Shown in pieces: positions 27,662-36,953 of a stretch of 64,000 bases of DNA; the stretch's first letter is position 1, and each line of letters starts with the position of its first letter. The notes under the pieces are model-generated. The model saw nothing but the letters and a program-made list of their open reading frames with translations. It did no database searches and was not told the DNA's origin. Made by a program: the position numbers and the translations under genes. The DNA is taken from the NCBI GenBank assembly GCA_964559125.1, contig CAZLGW010000015.1, forward strand, positions 1-64,000, read 5' to 3'. This DNA is from Ravibacter sp964559125. Lineage in GTDB: Bacteria > Bacteroidota > Bacteroidia > Cytophagales > Spirosomataceae.

Positions 27662-30061
27662 ATGATAACATCTTATCTCACTATCGCCTGGCGGAATATC
27701 CTCAGGAACAAAACGTACTCTTTTATTAACCTGATGGGGCTGAGCGTAGGGATCTGCTGTTTCCTGCTCCTGTTTCTTTTCATAAAAGATGAGCTGAGCT
27801 ACGATCGCTACCATACCCATGCCGACCGGGTTTACCGTTTGAACCGGACCTTCCTGTCGAACGATGGAACACCGTCGCTCAACCTCGGGCATGTAGCTCC
27901 CCCGTTCGGGCCGCTCATTAAGGAGGACTTCCCACAGGTGCAGGAAGTGGTTCGGATGTTCACTACGAGCGCCCTTATACGCAGGGGAGAAATGACATTT
28001 AAAGAGGACAACATCTATGCTGCAGAGGAGAATCTTTTTAAGATATTCGATTTCAAGCTACTGAAAGGAAACGCTGAAAACGCCCTGACAGAGCCTTTTT
28101 CGATCATGCTTTCGCAGCCAATGGCCGAAAAGTATTTTGGAAAGGAAGATCCTGTCGGCCAGGTATTGCGTGCTGATAACCAGGCTGACTATAAGGTGAC
28201 AGGTGTTTTTGAGCCCCTTCCTGCGCAGTCTTCCTTTCATCCTCAGTTCCTGGCTTCATTTTCGACACTTAAAGATGAGCGTGTGTACGGTGCAGAGCGG
28301 CTGCGCACAGATTGGGGCAATAATTCTTTTACGCATTTTCTCCTGCTTGAACCGGGCGCCGATCCGGTTGCCATGGAGAAAGCTTTCCCCGCATTTCAGA
28401 ATAAGCATGTCGGCCCTAATACCTCCACCTATTCCGTTCTCAGCCTCACCCGGCTTACCGATATCCATCTGCATTCGCATAAGGACACCGAGCTGGAAGC
28501 AAATTCGGACATCCGGTATGTCTATTATTTTTCTGCCATTGCGCTGTTTATCCTGCTCATTGCCTGTATCAATTATATGAACCTTACGACAGCCCGGGCC
28601 TCCAAACGGGCGCGTGAAATCGGGCTGAAAAAAGTGCTGGGTGTCGGCACGCCACAGCTTATACGCCAATTTATAAGCGAGTCCGCCCTTTTTACAGTAA
28701 TGGCGCTTGGCTTTGGTTTACTGTTAACGTGGCTGCTGTTGCCTTACCTCAACCGGTTTGCAGGCAAATCCATTGAACTGTCGGTGTTGCTGTCTCCGGT
28801 CAATCTATTATGGTTGGTGGGCTTTGTAGCTTTTGTAGCGTTACTGGCTGGAAGCTATCCTGCATTCTATCTCACGTCTTTTCAGCCGGTCAATATTCTC
28901 AAAGGAAGCCTGGCGTCGGGGATAAGGAACGGCCGGGCCCGCCAGGCGCTCGTAGTGCTGCAGTTTTCCATTGCGGTGCTACTGATAGGTTGTACTACAG
29001 TGGTTTATAAGCAGCTGCAGTATATGCAGGATTTTGATCTCGGGTACAGTAAAGACCAGGTAATCGTGTTCCGGAGCGGGCAATCGCAAACTCAGTTCAA
29101 CACCATTCGGCATGACCTGCTGAACAGCAGCCAGGTGCTCGAGGTAGGCAGGTCTTCACGGATCCCTACCGGTCGGTTGCTCGATTCCTGGGATGCTAAG
29201 ATCATGAGGGGCGATTCCCTGATCCCTACCACTATCACTGTAAAAATGCTCTCCATTGACGACCATTTTATTCCCGCTTACCAGATCCAAATGGCTGCCG
29301 GGCGAAATTTTTCACCTGAATTTGCTACCGACTCCGTCAATGGGTTTATCCTGAATGAAACAGCTATAGACATGCTGGGCTGGAAAGACCCGGAAAAAGC
29401 GCTTGGTAACAGGTTCGTATACGGCGATATAAACGGAACGATCGTCGGAGTTGTGAAGGACTACCATTTCGAGTCATTGCATCAGCAGATTCCACCCCTG
29501 GTCATGCTTATGGACCAGAATAACCCGCGCTGGGTATCAGTGAGAATCAAAGGAAGCCAGGTACCGACCACAATCGGGTATCTTCAGTCGGTCTGGGAAA
29601 AGCATTTCCCCGATCAGCCTTTTTCCTATAACTTTCTCGATGATCGCTATACCGAACTTTATGCTCAGGAAAAGACGCAGCAGACGCTGCTGGGTACCTT
29701 TGCCTTCATCGCGATCCTGATTTCGTGTATGGGGCTTCTCGGCCTGTCGATGTATATGGCCGAGCTGCGGGTGAAAGAGATTGGCGTCCGCAAAGTGCTG
29801 GGCGCTACTTCAGCGCATATTGTTCAATTGCTTTCTTTCAGCTATCTCAAACTTGTTTTAATCGCCATCGTGATCGCCGTACCGGTAACCTGGGTTGTTA
29901 TGAATCAATGGCTTCAGGACTTTGCTTACCGTACCGAGGTCCGGTGGTACCTGTTTGCGGGCGCCGGTGTTTTGGCTGTCCTGATCGCCTTTGCTACCGT
30001 GAGCTGGCAGGCGATAAAAGCGGCGGTAGCCAATCCGGTGGAAAGCTTGAGGAATGAGTAA
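27662..30061 (+). CDS. Permease V: duplicated MacB/FtsX-type ABC permease
   Basis: This 799-residue protein starts MITSYLTIAWRNI, 15 bp after permease IV. TM1 is at about 20-42, FtsX domain 1 at about 283-400 (INYMNLTTA, EIGLKKVLGVG), TM5 at about 423-445, and FtsX domain 2 at about 676-795 (EIGVRKVLGAT), ending NPVESLRNE. Last gene of the III-IV-V operon. Confidence 0.9.
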   Translation: MITSYLTIAWRNILRNKTYSFINLMGLSVGICCFLLLFLFIKDELSYDRYHTHADRVYRLNRTFLSNDGTPSLNLGHVAPPFGPLIKEDFPQVQEVVRMFTTSALIRRGEMTFKEDNIYAAEENLFKIFDFKLLKGNAENALTEPFSIMLSQPMAEKYFGKEDPVGQVLRADNQADYKVTGVFEPLPAQSSFHPQFLASFSTLKDERVYGAERLRTDWGNNSFTHFLLLEPGADPVAMEKAFPAFQNKHVGPNTSTYSVLSLTRLTDIHLHSHKDTELEANSDIRYVYYFSAIALFILLIACINYMNLTTARASKRAREIGLKKVLGVGTPQLIRQFISESALFTVMALGFGLLLTWLLLPYLNRFAGKSIELSVLLSPVNLLWLVGFVAFVALLAGSYPAFYLTSFQPVNILKGSLASGIRNGRARQALVVLQFSIAVLLIGCTTVVYKQLQYMQDFDLGYSKDQVIVFRSGQSQTQFNTIRHDLLNSSQVLEVGRSSRIPTGRLLDSWDAKIMRGDSLIPTTITVKMLSIDDHFIPAYQIQMAAGRNFSPEFATDSVNGFILNETAIDMLGWKDPEKALGNRFVYGDINGTIVGVVKDYHFESLHQQIPPLVMLMDQNNPRWVSVRIKGSQVPTTIGYLQSVWEKHFPDQPFSYNFLDDRYTELYAQEKTQQTLLGTFAFIAILISCMGLLGLSMYMAELRVKEIGVRKVLGATSAHIVQLLSFSYLKLVLIAIVIAVPVTWVVMNQWLQDFAYRTEVRWYLFAGAGVLAVLIAFATVSWQAIKAAVANPVESLRNE

Positions 30062-30087
30062 AGTCTGAGAAACGAATGATTTGAAGG

Positions 30088-30155
30088 ATAACTCGCCAAA
30101 ACTTCTCTCTTGATATCAGTTTTGGCGAGTTATGTATTTTTATAACTCGCCAAAA
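30088..30155 (+). repeat. Inverted-plus-direct repeats at the 5' end of the truncated AAA ATPase
   Basis: ATAACTCGCCAAAACT (30088-30103) pairs perfectly with AGTTTTGGCGAGTTAT (30118-30133) across a 14-nt loop, and a third copy ATAACTCGCCAAAA lies at 30142-30155. The third copy abuts, or is fused to, the coding sequence of the ATPase fragment. A hairpin terminator for the permease V operon is an alternative for the first pair, but the third copy argues for a repeat array. Confidence 0.8.
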
Positions 30156-31277
30156 TGTATAGTCTTTTTTGACGAATTCCCATGGATGCACACTCCCCGC
30201 TCTAATTTTCTTCAGGCGTTCGGCCATTTTTGGAATACCTGGGCGGCCTGGGAAGAACGACTAGTGGTGGTCATCTGCGGTTCGGCTGCCTCATGGATGA
30301 TCCGAAAAGTGCTTAACGACAAGGGAGGCTTACATAATCGTGTCACCAGGCGTATACGGTTAATGCCCTTCACGTTAGGTGAAATGGCTGATTATTTAAA
30401 GTCCCGCCATATTGTATTGGATCGGTATCAACTGCTGCAGGTATACCTATGCATGGGGGGGATTCCGCATTACCTGAAGACTATCGAACCGGGGATGAGT
30501 GCCAATCAAATAATTGATCAGGCTTGTTTTTCTTCGCAAGGAATTTTGCGTAATGAATTTACAGCCTTGTACCAGTCGCTATTTGAAAAGGCCGATACCC
30601 ACATGCAAATCGTACGGGCATTGGCGGAGAAAGCCATCGGGATGACGCGCACGGATTTGCTCGCAGCTGCCGGATTGGAAAGCGGTGGAGGAGTGAGCTC
30701 CGTTCTGAACGAATTGGAAGAGTCTGGCTTCATCAGTTCGTATATCCCTTTTGGTAAGCGGGTATCAAACAGCCTGTACAGACTTACCGATGAATATTCG
30801 CTGTTTTACTTCCGCTTTGTTGAACATAGCCGTGCCACCGGTGAAGGCACCTGGCAAAAACGCGCACAGGGGGCTGGTTCGAAAAGCTGGAGCGGGTATG
30901 CTTTTGAAGGCGTATGTATGAAGCACAGCAGGCAACTAAAGCAAGCTTTGGGTATAGCGGATGTCTATACGGAAATTTCCCCCTGGCAATATAAAGGGAG
31001 CAAAAACGATAGTGGCGCACAAATCGATTTGCTATTTGACCGGCAAGACGGCTGTATCAATGTCTGTGAACTTAAATTTTATCAGGAACCATTTACAATA
31101 GACAAACGATACGCTGAACTTTTGCGCCTGAAATTGCAGGTATTCCGGGAGCGGACCAAAACAAGGAAAACCCTGTTCCTCACTTTCATTACACCTTTTG
31201 GAATAAAAAAGAACGATCATTCGGTAGGACTGGTACAAAAGGAGGCGACAATGGAAGCACTCTTTTTACAGCTATAA
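30132..31277 (+). pseudogene. 5'-truncated AAA ATPase with C-terminal nuclease-like domain
   Basis: The open frame encodes 381 residues. Recognisable homology begins abruptly at the Walker B strand (IVFFDEFPWMHTPRSNFLQA), whereas intact members carry about 100 further residues with the Walker A P-loop. The first ten codons are just the repeat read in frame, so the ATG at 30132 is probably fortuitous. The remainder is complete: the sensor-like region (VVVICGSAASW), a winged-helix region, and a C-terminal DUF234-like PD-(D/E)XK motif (AQIDLLFDRQDG, then VCELKFY). Without a P-loop it cannot hydrolyse ATP. It lies between the permease V operon and permease VI. Confidence 0.8.
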
Positions 31278-31306
31278 GCGAGTTGTGGGTTTATGTTATT
31301 TACCCG

Positions 31307-31413
31307 TGTCCGGAAGCATACAGAAAATTGTCCGTTTCCGGACATTACTCATACCTTAAAATAGTATAATCCGCTTGTATTGAGCAGGTTGTTGTTGTGG
31401 TATAGATTTAAAA
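31307..31413 (+). promoter_or_regulatory. Tandem 16-bp palindromes and -24-like element before permease VI
   Basis: TGTCCGGAAGCATACA (31307-31322) and the perfect TGTCCGTTTCCGGACA (31329-31344) lie with starts 22 bp apart. GTGGTATAGA follows, with GG at 31399-31400, 55 bp beyond the second copy. The ATG of permease VI is 45 bp after the GG. Confidence 0.75.
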
Positions 31414-31444
31414 ATAGAAAGAACGAAACATTACAGCCCAGACA

Positions 31445-33868
31445 ATGATCCGAAATTATTTCAAAACCGCCTGGCGGAACCTTATCCACAATAAGTGGTT
31501 TTCCGCGATCAATATCCTCGGTCTTTCCATCGGGCTGGCTACCTGTCTTATCATCATGTTTTTTGTGGGCCATGAATTAAGCTACGACCGGTTTCACAAA
31601 AAAGCAGACCGTATTGCAAGGGTTTATTTTGAAGGGGATGTGCAGGGCGAAAAAATGAAGGAAACGGTTGTGATGGCGCCGGTGGCTGCAACGATGAAGA
31701 GAGATTTCCCGGAAGTGGAAGACGCTACCCGGCTCAGGAGTTTTGACTGGGCGCCCAGGCTCCTTGTCGACAACCGGGAGTTCAGGTCTGATCAGGCGGC
31801 CTATGCCGATCCCAATTTTTTTGATGTATTTACGCTACCCTTTATACAGGGCGATAGTAAAACCGCTTTGACTGAACCCAATACAGTTGTATTAACCAGG
31901 GATGTAGCCCGGAAATATTTTGGGGAAGAAGAAGCATTAGGAAAAATTATCCGCTTTAAAACGGAGGATAAAGCGCCTATGAAGGTAACGGGTGTGATTG
32001 AAAATATCCCCTTGAACAGCCATTTTCAGTTCGGGTTGCTGACTTCAATGGAAAGTCTTGACGGCGCGAAGCAGCAGAACTGGATGAACTCCAATTATTT
32101 CACTTACATCGTACTAAAGAATAAAAGTGATTTTGAAAAACTGGAGGTAAAAATACCGGGGTTGGTAGATAAGTATATCGGTCCGCAGATGAAAGAAGGT
32201 ACAGGGCAGACGCTTGCCGAGTTCCGGAAAAGTGGAAGCAACGTTACTTTTCATTTGCAGCGGCTGACAGATATTCATTTGCATTCCGACTTTCATTATG
32301 ACCTCAGCGCGCCCGGCGATATCCGGTACGTGTATATATTCAGCGTTATCGCAATGTTTATGCTGCTGATAGCCTGTATTAATTTTATGAACCTGTCTAC
32401 CGCAGGCGCCTCCAAACGTTCGCGGGAAGTCGGTATCCGCAAAGTACTTGGCTCCCGGAAAGGGGAACTGGTGCGACAATTCCTGGTGGAGTCGATCATT
32501 ATAGCTACCATAGCGCTGGTACTTTCGCTGGTATTTGTGAAGCTGTCGTTACCGCTCTTCAACCATCTTTCGGGACAGCAGCTGACATTCAGTATTATTG
32601 AAAAGCCGCTGCTGGCACCCGTATTGTTAGGTATTATTCTATTCACGGGATTGGTCGCAGGCAGCTACCCGGCATTTTATCTTTCTTCCTTTAAACCTGT
32701 AGCAGTACTGAAAGGAAAACATGCGCCGGTAAGGAGCCGCATCAGTTTCAGAAGCGTCCTGGTCGTATTCCAGTTTTTCATCTCCATCATTCTTATTGTA
32801 GGCACCACGGTTGTTTACAGGCAGCTTTCTTACATACGCCATAAAGATGTGGGGTATGATAGAGATAAAGTGATGGTGATCTCCAATGCAGGGGCTTTGG
32901 GAAGTAAAACGGGTGTTTTCAGGCAGCAACTACAGAGCGACCCTGCAGTTACCAGTGTAAGCGCTTCGAGGTATTTACCGGCGGGCGGCAGCGACAATAA
33001 TAATTTTTTTGTTTTTACCGAACAGGAACCCGGCAAGCTTGTGAAAACATTACGGTACGAAATAGATGAACACTATATTCCCACGCTCGGCATACAGGTA
33101 AAGGAAGGCAGGAATTTTTCACAGGAATATGGAATGGATTCATCGTCGGTTATCCTAAACGAAGCTGCCGTAAAAGCATTGGGGTGGAGAGAAAGCCCGT
33201 TAGGCCAGACTATTTCGAGGGCCAGCAGAGGCGGGGAAGAGCGATATCGCGTGGTTGGAGTAGTAAAAGATTTTCACTTCCGATCGCTGCATGAGCATAT
33301 TTCCCCCCTGGTAATGGTACTGGCGCCCGACGGGGGCAGCTTTGTGGTAAAAGTTGCGACAACCGATATCCCGGGTTTTACGGCAGAACTCCGGGAACGG
33401 TTCGCCGCTTACGGCACTGATGACCCGCTGGATTACTCGTTTTTGGATGAACGTTACATCAATACGTATAGTGCAGAGCAAAAGATCGGGACCATACTGG
33501 GCATTTTTGCCGGGCTTACGATTTTCATAGCCTGCATGGGCTTATTTGGTCTTGCCAAATTTACCGCAGAGCAACGCACCAAAGAAATAGGTATACGGAA
33601 AGTGCTCGGGGCTTCTGTTGCACAGGTGTCAGCCATGCTTTCCAAAGATTTTTTAAGGCTCGTTTTAATAGCCTGTTTCATCGCGTTTCCCATTGCAGGA
33701 TGGGTGATGTATAAATGGCTGCAGGATTTTGCCTATCGTATAGATGTCGAATGGTGGGTATTTGCCGGGGCGGGGCTGACGGCCGTAGTGATAGCATTAT
33801 TGACGGTCAGCTGGCAGGCGGTGAGGGCGGCTGCGGCGAATCCGGTAGAAAGTTTGAGGAATGAATAA
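31445..33868 (+). CDS. Permease VI: duplicated MacB/FtsX-type ABC permease
   Basis: This 807-residue protein starts MIRNYFKTAWRNL. TM1 is at about 20-42, FtsX domain 1 at about 292-410 (INFMNLSTA, EVGIRKVLGSR), TM5 at about 432-455, and FtsX domain 2 at about 682-803 (EIGIRKVLGAS), ending NPVESLRNE. It is a single-gene unit with its own palindromic control region, flanked by the AAA remnant and the vapB locus. Confidence 0.9.
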   Translation: MIRNYFKTAWRNLIHNKWFSAINILGLSIGLATCLIIMFFVGHELSYDRFHKKADRIARVYFEGDVQGEKMKETVVMAPVAATMKRDFPEVEDATRLRSFDWAPRLLVDNREFRSDQAAYADPNFFDVFTLPFIQGDSKTALTEPNTVVLTRDVARKYFGEEEALGKIIRFKTEDKAPMKVTGVIENIPLNSHFQFGLLTSMESLDGAKQQNWMNSNYFTYIVLKNKSDFEKLEVKIPGLVDKYIGPQMKEGTGQTLAEFRKSGSNVTFHLQRLTDIHLHSDFHYDLSAPGDIRYVYIFSVIAMFMLLIACINFMNLSTAGASKRSREVGIRKVLGSRKGELVRQFLVESIIIATIALVLSLVFVKLSLPLFNHLSGQQLTFSIIEKPLLAPVLLGIILFTGLVAGSYPAFYLSSFKPVAVLKGKHAPVRSRISFRSVLVVFQFFISIILIVGTTVVYRQLSYIRHKDVGYDRDKVMVISNAGALGSKTGVFRQQLQSDPAVTSVSASRYLPAGGSDNNNFFVFTEQEPGKLVKTLRYEIDEHYIPTLGIQVKEGRNFSQEYGMDSSSVILNEAAVKALGWRESPLGQTISRASRGGEERYRVVGVVKDFHFRSLHEHISPLVMVLAPDGGSFVVKVATTDIPGFTAELRERFAAYGTDDPLDYSFLDERYINTYSAEQKIGTILGIFAGLTIFIACMGLFGLAKFTAEQRTKEIGIRKVLGASVAQVSAMLSKDFLRLVLIACFIAFPIAGWVMYKWLQDFAYRIDVEWWVFAGAGLTAVVIALLTVSWQAVRAAAANPVESLRNE

Positions 33869-33909
33869 GAATGATTGGAGATAAAGTATATCCGGTCAGG
33901 ATGAGCAGA

Positions 33910-33983
33910 TTATTTTAACCTAAATACTTTCAACTTCGTGTGCCTGCTTATCTGGTCGAAATCGGAATCCGTATGCACTATTG
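33910..33983 (-). pseudogene. vapC: vapC 3' remnant
   Basis: Immediately after vapB, in an overlapping frame, the minus strand encodes TTIVHTDSDFDQISRHTK followed by LKVFRLK and a stop. This matches the last 25 or so residues of VapC PIN toxins (pattern H-x-D-x-D-F-D-x-I-x-x-x-T-x-L). The whole catalytic body of the toxin is missing, so a deletion joined the end of vapB to the end of vapC. Confidence 0.7.
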
Positions 33984-34157
33984 TAGTTTTAAATCCCCTT
34001 CCCAGGTGCCTTCTTCACGCAGCAGCAATTGCTTTCTCTTCAATGAAGCTACATATTGTTTCAACGCCTCATGCACGACATCTTTCTTTGTCCTGAAGTT
34101 ACTGATCTGGAGCGCCTGGTTTACAAGAGCGTCATCAAGTTCGATATCGGTACGCAT
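33978..34157 (-). CDS. vapB: VapB-family antitoxin (ribbon-helix-helix)
   Basis: The protein has 59 residues from the Met at 34157 (MRTDIELDDALVNQAL); longer upstream starts run through the operator. The beta strand and two helices (SNFRTKKDVVHEALKQYVAS) form the DNA-binding RHH domain, and the short tail WEGDL is the toxin-neutralising segment typical of VapB. Its toxin has been reduced to a stump, so the gene is a solitary antitoxin, possibly able to protect against related VapC toxins in trans. Confidence 0.85.
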   Translation of the reverse strand: MRTDIELDDALVNQALQISNFRTKKDVVHEALKQYVASLKRKQLLLREEGTWEGDLKLQ

Positions 34158-34178
34158 ATATAGATATACAACTATATA
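34157..34178 (-). promoter_or_regulatory. vapB operator palindrome
   Basis: TATATAG (34157-34163) and CTATATA (34172-34178) form a 7-bp inverted repeat directly ahead of the vapB start, as expected for RHH autoregulation. Confidence 0.45.
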
Positions 34179-34237
34179 TATAGGCAATGTATGAAGATAC
34201 GAAAAATTATACACATCGCACAAATATTGTTCTACAC

Positions 34238-34342
34238 TGTACGCTTCTGGACAAAAAGTGTTCATTTCCGGACATTTTATTCTTACTTTTAAATTGTAAT
34301 ATTCTTATTATCAGGTATTTGAATTTTTGGCTCGGCTTGTGA
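34238..34342 (+). promoter_or_regulatory. Tandem 16-bp palindromes and -24-like element before permease VII
   Basis: TGTACGCTTCTGGACA (34238-34253) and TGTTCATTTCCGGACA (34259-34274) lie with starts 21 bp apart. TTGGCTCGGCTTGTGA follows, with GG at 34329-34330, 55 bp beyond the second copy. The ATG of permease VII is at 34424. Confidence 0.7.
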
Positions 34343-34423
34343 TATGCGAAATGAGAGGGCTTTCGTATATAGAATCGTATACAGAACCCTTTAATTCCTG
34401 CCCCGACTTAAAGATTACAAGCT

Positions 34424-36940
34424 ATGATCCGGAACTACCTCAAAATCGCCTGGCGGAGCCTCCTGAAAAACGGAATATATTCCCTTGTGAATATTGCCGG
34501 TTTGGCAATAGGTATGGCTGCCTGTTTTTTTGTGCTTTTGTACGTGTATTTCGAGTCGGGATACGACCGTTTCCACACCAATGCTTCCCGTATCTATCGT
34601 GTTCCGATTTCAATGACCGCTGTCCGGACCGATGGCGATACCGGGAGCCCGCCCGACGGTCATCTGGCTACCAATCATCCTGCCGTAGGCATTGCGATGA
34701 AGCGGGATTTCCCGGAGGTAGCCAGCTATGCACGGATGATGAACTTTTCGGTGTTTGCGAATAAATATGCCGTATCGTCTGAGCTGCCCGGTGCAGAAAG
34801 AAGGGTATTTAATGAAAGCAGGATCTTCCTGGCAGATTCTTCATTCTTTAACGTATTTTCATTTCCCTTGGTAAAAGGGAGCAGGCAGCACTGCCTGGCA
34901 GCACCCAATACAATTGCCATTTCACAATCTACCGCAAAGAAATATTTTGGAAACGCCGATCCTATCAATCAGGTACTGACTTTAGATGGGTTTGTGCCAT
35001 GGGTAAATAGAAGCGTATTCCCGTTTAAAGTGACCGGCGTGTTCGAAGACGTGCCCGAAAACTCGCATATCAAATTCGATATGCTCATATCGTTTGAGAC
35101 CTTCCAGTATGATTGGCTGACAAACAACTGGGCCTGGCCCGAGTTTTACAATTATGTACTGCTGGCGCCGGGTACGGACGTGAAAAAACTGGAAGCGAAG
35201 TTTCCGGACTTTATTGAAAAATATCTTGGCGCTTCCATGAAGCAATTTAATTTCCGTGCGGATTTCCGCCTGCAGCCAGTCACCGATATCCACCTGAAAT
35301 CGAGATACCAATTGGAAGCCGAAGTAAACGGAAGTGAAAGAGAAGTGTATTTCATGTCGATAATCGGCATATTTATTCTCATCATAGCATGGATCAACTA
35401 TATCAATATTTCGACCGCGAAATCTATGGAGCGGGCCAGGGAAGTAGGCGTCAGGAAAGTGGCAGGAGCGATAAAGCCGCAATTGATCGTTCAGTTCCTG
35501 CTTGAGTCATTTATCATCAATTCGCTGGCGCTCGTTACTTCCCTGGTCATTATTGCTGCCTGTATGCCCTTTTTCACCCGGCTTGTTGGCAAAAATATCG
35601 GAATGGATTTTTTCCGGTCGGGGTTGGGCAGCCAACAGATGTTCTGGGTTGCAGCCTTCGGCCTTTTTGTTGTCGGGGCTTTCCTGGTGGGTGCATACCC
35701 TGCGTTTGTATTGTCTTCGTTCAAGCCGGTAAGGGTATTGAAAGGGCTCATTATCAAATCCAATACACGTATATCGCTCCGCCGTGTGCTGGTGTCTTTC
35801 CAGTTTTTTCTTTCGATTATGCTCATTGCCGCCACGCTGGTGGTGTTTATCCAGCTGCGCTTTATGAGAAATAGCGATCTTGGCTATAGAAAAGACCAGG
35901 TGATGATCATCAAGGCGCCGGCGGTGGCCGATTCTACGCTCACCATGCGTCATAGCTTTTTCAAATCGGAGGTATCGAAGATGTCATTTATCAACCATAT
36001 TGCCGCCACCTCCGATGTCCCCGGAGAGGTAATACGGTTTCAGAACCACGTATGGCAGGCTACCAAAGACAAACAGAGTGGTTTTATGACTTCTCTGATG
36101 GAAATAGACCAGGATTTCCTGGATACTTATAAAATAGAACTGCTTGCGGGAAGAAATTTCCTGGCCTCTGACAGTTCCAATTTATTTATACCCGGCAGGT
36201 CCCGGGGTGTTTTGATTAACGAGAAAACGTCGGCGCTTCTGGGTTTTAAATCGCCGGAAGAGGCGGTGAACAAGGACATTATATTTGTACTTGCTGTGTT
36301 TAATGTCCCTGCCAGGGTATTGGGGGTGGTGAAAAACTACCACCAGCGGTCCCTTAAAGAGGAATACGGCCCTATTCTGTATTACTTCCCATCGTGGACC
36401 GGCTGGAAATATATGTCCGTAAACCTGAATACAGATCATCTCAGCGATCATACGGCCGCTATAGAATCGGCGTACACGCAGGCATTTCCCGGCAACCCTT
36501 TCGAGTATTTTTTCCAGGACGACTTCTTTGAACGGCAATACCAGGCCGACCAGCGGTTGGGAGATGTGTTCGGCGTATTTACTTTCCTGGCTATCCTGGT
36601 TGCCATACTCGGACTGCTCGGTCTTTCCAGTTTTGTAATCAGGCTGCGCGTTAAAGAAATAGGCATCCGGAAAGTACTGGGAGCATCCGTTTCCGGTATC
36701 CTGGTATTGATTTCAAAAGACTTTGTAAAGCTGGTGTGCTTTGCGACCGCTGTTGCGATACCGGTTGTTTATTGGGCGGCGGACAATTGGCTTAATAATT
36801 TTGCATTCCACATCAGGCTTACCTGGTATATATTCATGATACCGCCCCTTGTATTGTTGTTAATTGTTTTGTTTACTGTCTGCCTGCAGAGTTTGAAGGC
36901 GGCGCTCGCCAATCCGAATAAATCGTTGAGGGTAGAATAA
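34424..36940 (+). CDS. Permease VII: divergent duplicated MacB/FtsX-type ABC permease
   Basis: This 838-residue protein starts MIRNYLKIAWRSL. TM1 is at about 20-42, FtsX domain 1 at about 305-425 (INYINISTA, EVGVRKVAGAI), TM5 at about 452-474, and FtsX domain 2 at about 712-835 (EIGIRKVLGAS), ending NPNKSLRVE. It is longer than the others, and its last helix (VLLLIVLFTVCLQSLKAALA) departs from the common LLTVSWQA motif. It is followed after 13 bp by the only ATPase gene, so it is one of the two permeases encoded with an ATP-binding partner. Confidence 0.9.
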   Translation: MIRNYLKIAWRSLLKNGIYSLVNIAGLAIGMAACFFVLLYVYFESGYDRFHTNASRIYRVPISMTAVRTDGDTGSPPDGHLATNHPAVGIAMKRDFPEVASYARMMNFSVFANKYAVSSELPGAERRVFNESRIFLADSSFFNVFSFPLVKGSRQHCLAAPNTIAISQSTAKKYFGNADPINQVLTLDGFVPWVNRSVFPFKVTGVFEDVPENSHIKFDMLISFETFQYDWLTNNWAWPEFYNYVLLAPGTDVKKLEAKFPDFIEKYLGASMKQFNFRADFRLQPVTDIHLKSRYQLEAEVNGSEREVYFMSIIGIFILIIAWINYINISTAKSMERAREVGVRKVAGAIKPQLIVQFLLESFIINSLALVTSLVIIAACMPFFTRLVGKNIGMDFFRSGLGSQQMFWVAAFGLFVVGAFLVGAYPAFVLSSFKPVRVLKGLIIKSNTRISLRRVLVSFQFFLSIMLIAATLVVFIQLRFMRNSDLGYRKDQVMIIKAPAVADSTLTMRHSFFKSEVSKMSFINHIAATSDVPGEVIRFQNHVWQATKDKQSGFMTSLMEIDQDFLDTYKIELLAGRNFLASDSSNLFIPGRSRGVLINEKTSALLGFKSPEEAVNKDIIFVLAVFNVPARVLGVVKNYHQRSLKEEYGPILYYFPSWTGWKYMSVNLNTDHLSDHTAAIESAYTQAFPGNPFEYFFQDDFFERQYQADQRLGDVFGVFTFLAILVAILGLLGLSSFVIRLRVKEIGIRKVLGASVSGILVLISKDFVKLVCFATAVAIPVVYWAADNWLNNFAFHIRLTWYIFMIPPLVLLLIVLFTVCLQSLKAALANPNKSLRVE

Positions 36941-36953
36941 AATTAATGTAAAA

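Noticed and set aside
13155..34342. Canonical sigma-54 promoters stated as certain
   Set aside because: The -24-like GG and its spacing are consistent, but the GC of the -12 element is absent in most copies, so this remains inference.
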